Shown here: positions 61,603 to 64,000 of the stretch, piece by piece
How positions within the stretch are numbered: position 1 is the stretch's first letter
Layout: each line of letters opens with the position of its first letter
NCBI RefSeq assembly: GCF_008801915.1
Contig: NZ_VZOV01000002.1
Location: forward strand, 62,001-126,000
From: Cupriavidus gilardii
Lineage (GTDB): Bacteria > Pseudomonadota > Gammaproteobacteria > Burkholderiales > Burkholderiaceae
Direction: 5' to 3'
Length of the DNA: 64,000 nucleotides
The notes under the pieces: model-generated
Seen by the model: the letters and a program-made list of their open reading frames with translations, nothing else
Told to the model about the DNA's origin: nothing
Database searches by the model: none
Position numbers and translations under genes: made by a program

Positions 61603-62646
61603 ATGAAGATCGGCATCTCCTGCAACCGCTTCGGCAAAGGCGGCGGCTTCGAACGCTATGCGCTGGACCTGGCGCGCGGCCTGATCGCGCGCGGCGAGCG
61701 CCCGGCGGTGTTCGCGCGCCGTTTCGACACCGACATCCCGGAGTACGGTCAGGTCGACCGCCATCTGGTGCGCGTGCGCTGGCTGCCCGGCAAGATGCGC
61801 GACACCGCGTTCTCGTGGGGCATGCGCGACGCGCATCGCCACTGCGATCTGCTGATCGGCTGCAACCGCGTGGTCGGCGCCGACCTGGCGGTCTGCGGCG
61901 GCACCCATCGCGGCTACCTGCGCGCATCGGGACGCGCGTCGACCTTCTGGGACCGGCGCCAGATCGAACTGGAATCGCGCCACTATGCTGCCGCGCGCTG
62001 CGTGGTCGCGCATTCGCAAATGATGGCCGACGAGCTGGCCGAGCTCTATGGCGTGCCGGAGGACCGGCTCGCGCTGCTCTATCCGCCGGTGGACATCGCG
62101 CGCTTCCGCCCGATCGACGATGCCGCGCGTGCGGCATTGCGCCAGCGCTTCGGCTTCGGCGACACGCCGGTGTTCCTGTTCCCGTCGTCCGACCACTCCC
62201 GCAAGGGGCTCGATGTGCTGGCCCGCGCGCTGGCCGACAGCGGCCTCGATGCAACGCTCGCCGTCGCCGGCCGGCCGGTCGGCAAGTCACTGCCCGGCGT
62301 GCGCGAACTGGGCTACTGCGCCAACATGGCCGAGCTCTATGCCGCCGCCGATTTCACCGTGCTGGCGTCCAGCTACGAGCCGTTCGGGCTGGTCGGCATC
62401 GAGTCGGTGCTGTGCGGCACCCCTGTGCTGCTCGCGGACAATATCGCCTGCCTCGAGGTGATGGACGATGCGGTGGCGCGGCGCTTCCCGCGCACCGACG
62501 TGGCGGCGATCGCCGCCGCGATGCGCGAGGCCGTCGCCTGGTCGAAGGATGGCGGCGCGCGGATCGCCGAGCCGCGCCGTCATCTGCGCTACAACCCCGA
62601 ACCGGCGGCGCATCTCGATGCGCTGCTGCGGCTGGGTGGCGCCTGA
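61603..62646 (+). CDS. Family 4 glycosyltransferase, LPS core type (WaaG-like)
   Basis: The 347-residue GT-B enzyme has an N-terminal acceptor domain (NRFGKGGGFERYALDLARGL) and a C-terminal GT4 domain. The latter has FPSSDHSRKGLDVLARAL and the E-x7-E pair in SYEPFGLVGIESVLCGTPVL. WaaG-type enzymes add the first outer-core sugar. ATG at 61603 is preferred to GTG at 61597. It is coupled with the WaaE-like gene before it. The donor sugar cannot be read. Confidence 0.88.
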   Translation: MKIGISCNRFGKGGGFERYALDLARGLIARGERPAVFARRFDTDIPEYGQVDRHLVRVRWLPGKMRDTAFSWGMRDAHRHCDLLIGCNRVVGADLAVCGGTHRGYLRASGRASTFWDRRQIELESRHYAAARCVVAHSQMMADELAELYGVPEDRLALLYPPVDIARFRPIDDAARAALRQRFGFGDTPVFLFPSSDHSRKGLDVLARALADSGLDATLAVAGRPVGKSLPGVRELGYCANMAELYAAADFTVLASSYEPFGLVGIESVLCGTPVLLADNIACLEVMDDAVARRFPRTDVAAIAAAMREAVAWSKDGGARIAEPRRHLRYNPEPAAHLDALLRLGGA

Positions 62647-62682
62647 GAGAATTCCGCCTCGGGTCCGGGACCTACGGTCCGC

Positions 62683-63954
62683 TCAGCGCTGCCTGGTGGC
62701 AGCCGCGGCTTCCAGCTGCCGGGTGCGGTTGGCGATGATGCCCAGCAGCGTCGCCGACGTCAGCCCGAAGAAGGCGGTGTTCATCACCAGCGTGAAGACG
62801 TCGATGGTCAGCCCGAACACCACCGTCCCCAGCGTCAGCACCAGGCCCATCGCGGCCGCGGTCGCGATGTCGGGATCCGGCGAATGACGATGGCGCCAGA
62901 AATGGATCGTCGAGCCGTAGTACAGCAGCAGCAGTGCCGCCAGCCCCAGCAGCCCCATCTCGGCCAGCGTCGAGAACAGCTCGTTGTGCGCGTGCGGATG
63001 GACGATCGCCGGCGAAGCCTCGCCGCGCTCGGCCAGCACCTGCAGATTGTCCTTCAACGTGCCCTTGCCGACGCCCAGCGCCGGCTCCCGCTCGAACAGC
63101 GTCCAGGCCGCCTGCCACAGCTGCAATCGCAGGCCGATCGAGGTATCGGCGTCGCCGTGCGCCAGCCGCTCGAAGTCCGAGGTCGCCGCGGCAATCCGGC
63201 TCTGCACCACCGGCGTATTGAGCGCCGCCATCGCCCCCAGCGTCAGCGACGCGGCAAACACCAGCATCAGCCGGCGCGGGCGCACGCGCGCCAGGTCGAA
63301 GCGGCACAGCAGCACCCACAGCATCACCGGAATGGCGATCCAGCCGCCGCGGCTCTCCGACGCGTACGACGCATAGCAGCCGGCCGCCAGCCCCAGCAGG
63401 CGCAGCACCTGCTCCCAGCGCGGGCGCCCGCGTTCGGCCAGCGGAATCGCGCCCATGAAGCCGAGCACCAGCGCGGTGTCGCCGAACGGAATCGGATTGG
63501 TGAAGGGGTTGCCGGCGCGGCCGGACATCACCCACTCGGCCGGCGAGAACAGGATCAGCACGGACCAGAAGCAGGCGCCCAGCGCGCCGGCCACGCAGCC
63601 CCACTGGAACGGCCGCAGCCGCTCGGCCGGCACCGCGGCGAGCAGCAGGAAGATCGGCACGGACAGCAGCAGCCGCGATGGCGAGTCGAAGGCGCGTGAC
63701 GGCACCTCGCCGGTCAGCAGCGCCTGCAGGCCGATCGCCAGCGGATAGGCCGTCATCGCGACGACATACCACTTGTAGCGCAGCAACAGTTCGCGGCTTT
63801 GGCGGCGGTTCTCGGCCTGGCTCAGCCACAGCAGGCTGAAGGCCAGCACGACGAAGAAGCAGTAGCCGGTGCCGCCCTGCAGGGTCAGCATCAGCACAGG
63901 GGACAGCGCCGCGGCGATCGCCGCGACACCGATGGAAACACGATGCATGCTCAT
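62683..63954 (-). CDS. O-antigen ligase-like (Wzy_C family) membrane protein
   Basis: The product has about twelve hydrophobic helices and a large periplasmic loop containing the Wzy_C/WaaL motif region (GKGTLKDNLQVL, then the conserved His in HPHAHNELFSTLAEMGLLG, and an Arg in the SESRGGWIAI segment). WaaL joins O-antigen to lipid A-core. The ATG at 63954 is taken; 63999 is also in frame and adds 15 residues at the window edge. It converges on the two core glycosyltransferase genes with a 36-base gap. Polymerase (Wzy) is a possible alternative. Confidence 0.85.
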   Translation of the reverse strand: MSMHRVSIGVAAIAAALSPVLMLTLQGGTGYCFFVVLAFSLLWLSQAENRRQSRELLLRYKWYVVAMTAYPLAIGLQALLTGEVPSRAFDSPSRLLLSVPIFLLLAAVPAERLRPFQWGCVAGALGACFWSVLILFSPAEWVMSGRAGNPFTNPIPFGDTALVLGFMGAIPLAERGRPRWEQVLRLLGLAAGCYASYASESRGGWIAIPVMLWVLLCRFDLARVRPRRLMLVFAASLTLGAMAALNTPVVQSRIAAATSDFERLAHGDADTSIGLRLQLWQAAWTLFEREPALGVGKGTLKDNLQVLAERGEASPAIVHPHAHNELFSTLAEMGLLGLAALLLLYYGSTIHFWRHRHSPDPDIATAAAMGLVLTLGTVVFGLTIDVFTLVMNTAFFGLTSATLLGIIANRTRQLEAAAATRQR

Positions 63955-64000
63955 GGGGTGAAATACGGATCGGCGCCGGAACGGCGTTGGCGGGCACATT

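Overview
The window is about 64 kb of very GC-rich DNA with dense genes, short intergenic spaces, many Shine-Dalgarno sites of the AGGAGA type and no phage, insertion sequence or CRISPR array that I can see. The housekeeping blocks yicC-gmk-rpoZ-spoT with convergent greB, rph-rdgB-hemW, and yebC-purD-hemF-nadD-rsfS-rlmH-maf-rng are typical of Betaproteobacteria of the order Burkholderiales. Two Bug-type (TctC) binding proteins point the same way. A Cupriavidus/Ralstonia-like member of the Burkholderiaceae is the best guess; the genus is inference.

Layout. 1-6.4 kb: a MocR-type regulator, an LpxO-like lipid A hydroxylase, several small unknown genes, initiator tRNA-Met, tRNA-Arg and greB. 6.4-14 kb: the stringent-response and nucleotide block (spoT, rpoZ, gmk, yicC on the minus strand; rph, rdgB, hemW on the plus strand), then a glycine-zipper lipoprotein and tRNA-Ser. 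14.9-21.1 kb: a D-glucarate locus with glucarate dehydratase and a TctC receptor on one strand, and a FadR-type regulator, 5-dehydro-4-deoxyglucarate dehydratase and 2-oxoglutarate semialdehyde dehydrogenase on the other. Together these enzymes would turn glucarate into 2-oxoglutarate. 21.3-26 kb: an orphan glycosyltransferase and a four-gene osmoprotectant-type ABC importer. 26.8-27.7 kb: a pirin.

27.9-36.5 kb: a five-gene minus-strand operon of a phosphoserine/alanine-glyoxylate-type aminotransferase, a very large FAD/4Fe-4S dehydrogenase and a complete tripartite tricarboxylate transporter (TctC, TctB, TctA). It faces a GntR/FCD regulator across an AT-rich perfect palindrome. This looks like a self-contained import, oxidation and transamination unit for an unidentified 2-hydroxy acid, and it is the least described system here. 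36.9-41.8 kb: a BMP-family (nucleoside-type) ABC importer. 42-46.6 kb: a DUF1232 protein, a minus-strand operon (EamA permease, SDR, methylglyoxal synthase, quinone oxidoreductase) and upp.

46.7-56.1 kb: a HerA-like ATPase and the conserved yebC-to-rng block. 56.2-58.7 kb: small unknown envelope proteins, an I78 inhibitor-like lipoprotein and an AhpD-like protein. 58.8-64 kb: lipopolysaccharide export and assembly, with MsbA, two core glycosyltransferases and an O-antigen-ligase-like protein; with the LpxO-like gene at the other end of the window these bear on outer-membrane LPS.

Intergenic DNA carries at least two families of dispersed palindromes and several short tandem arrays. Some arrays lie inside genes and lengthen C-termini (rdgB, rsfS). 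Functions are read from sequence motifs and gene order only; no searches were run.
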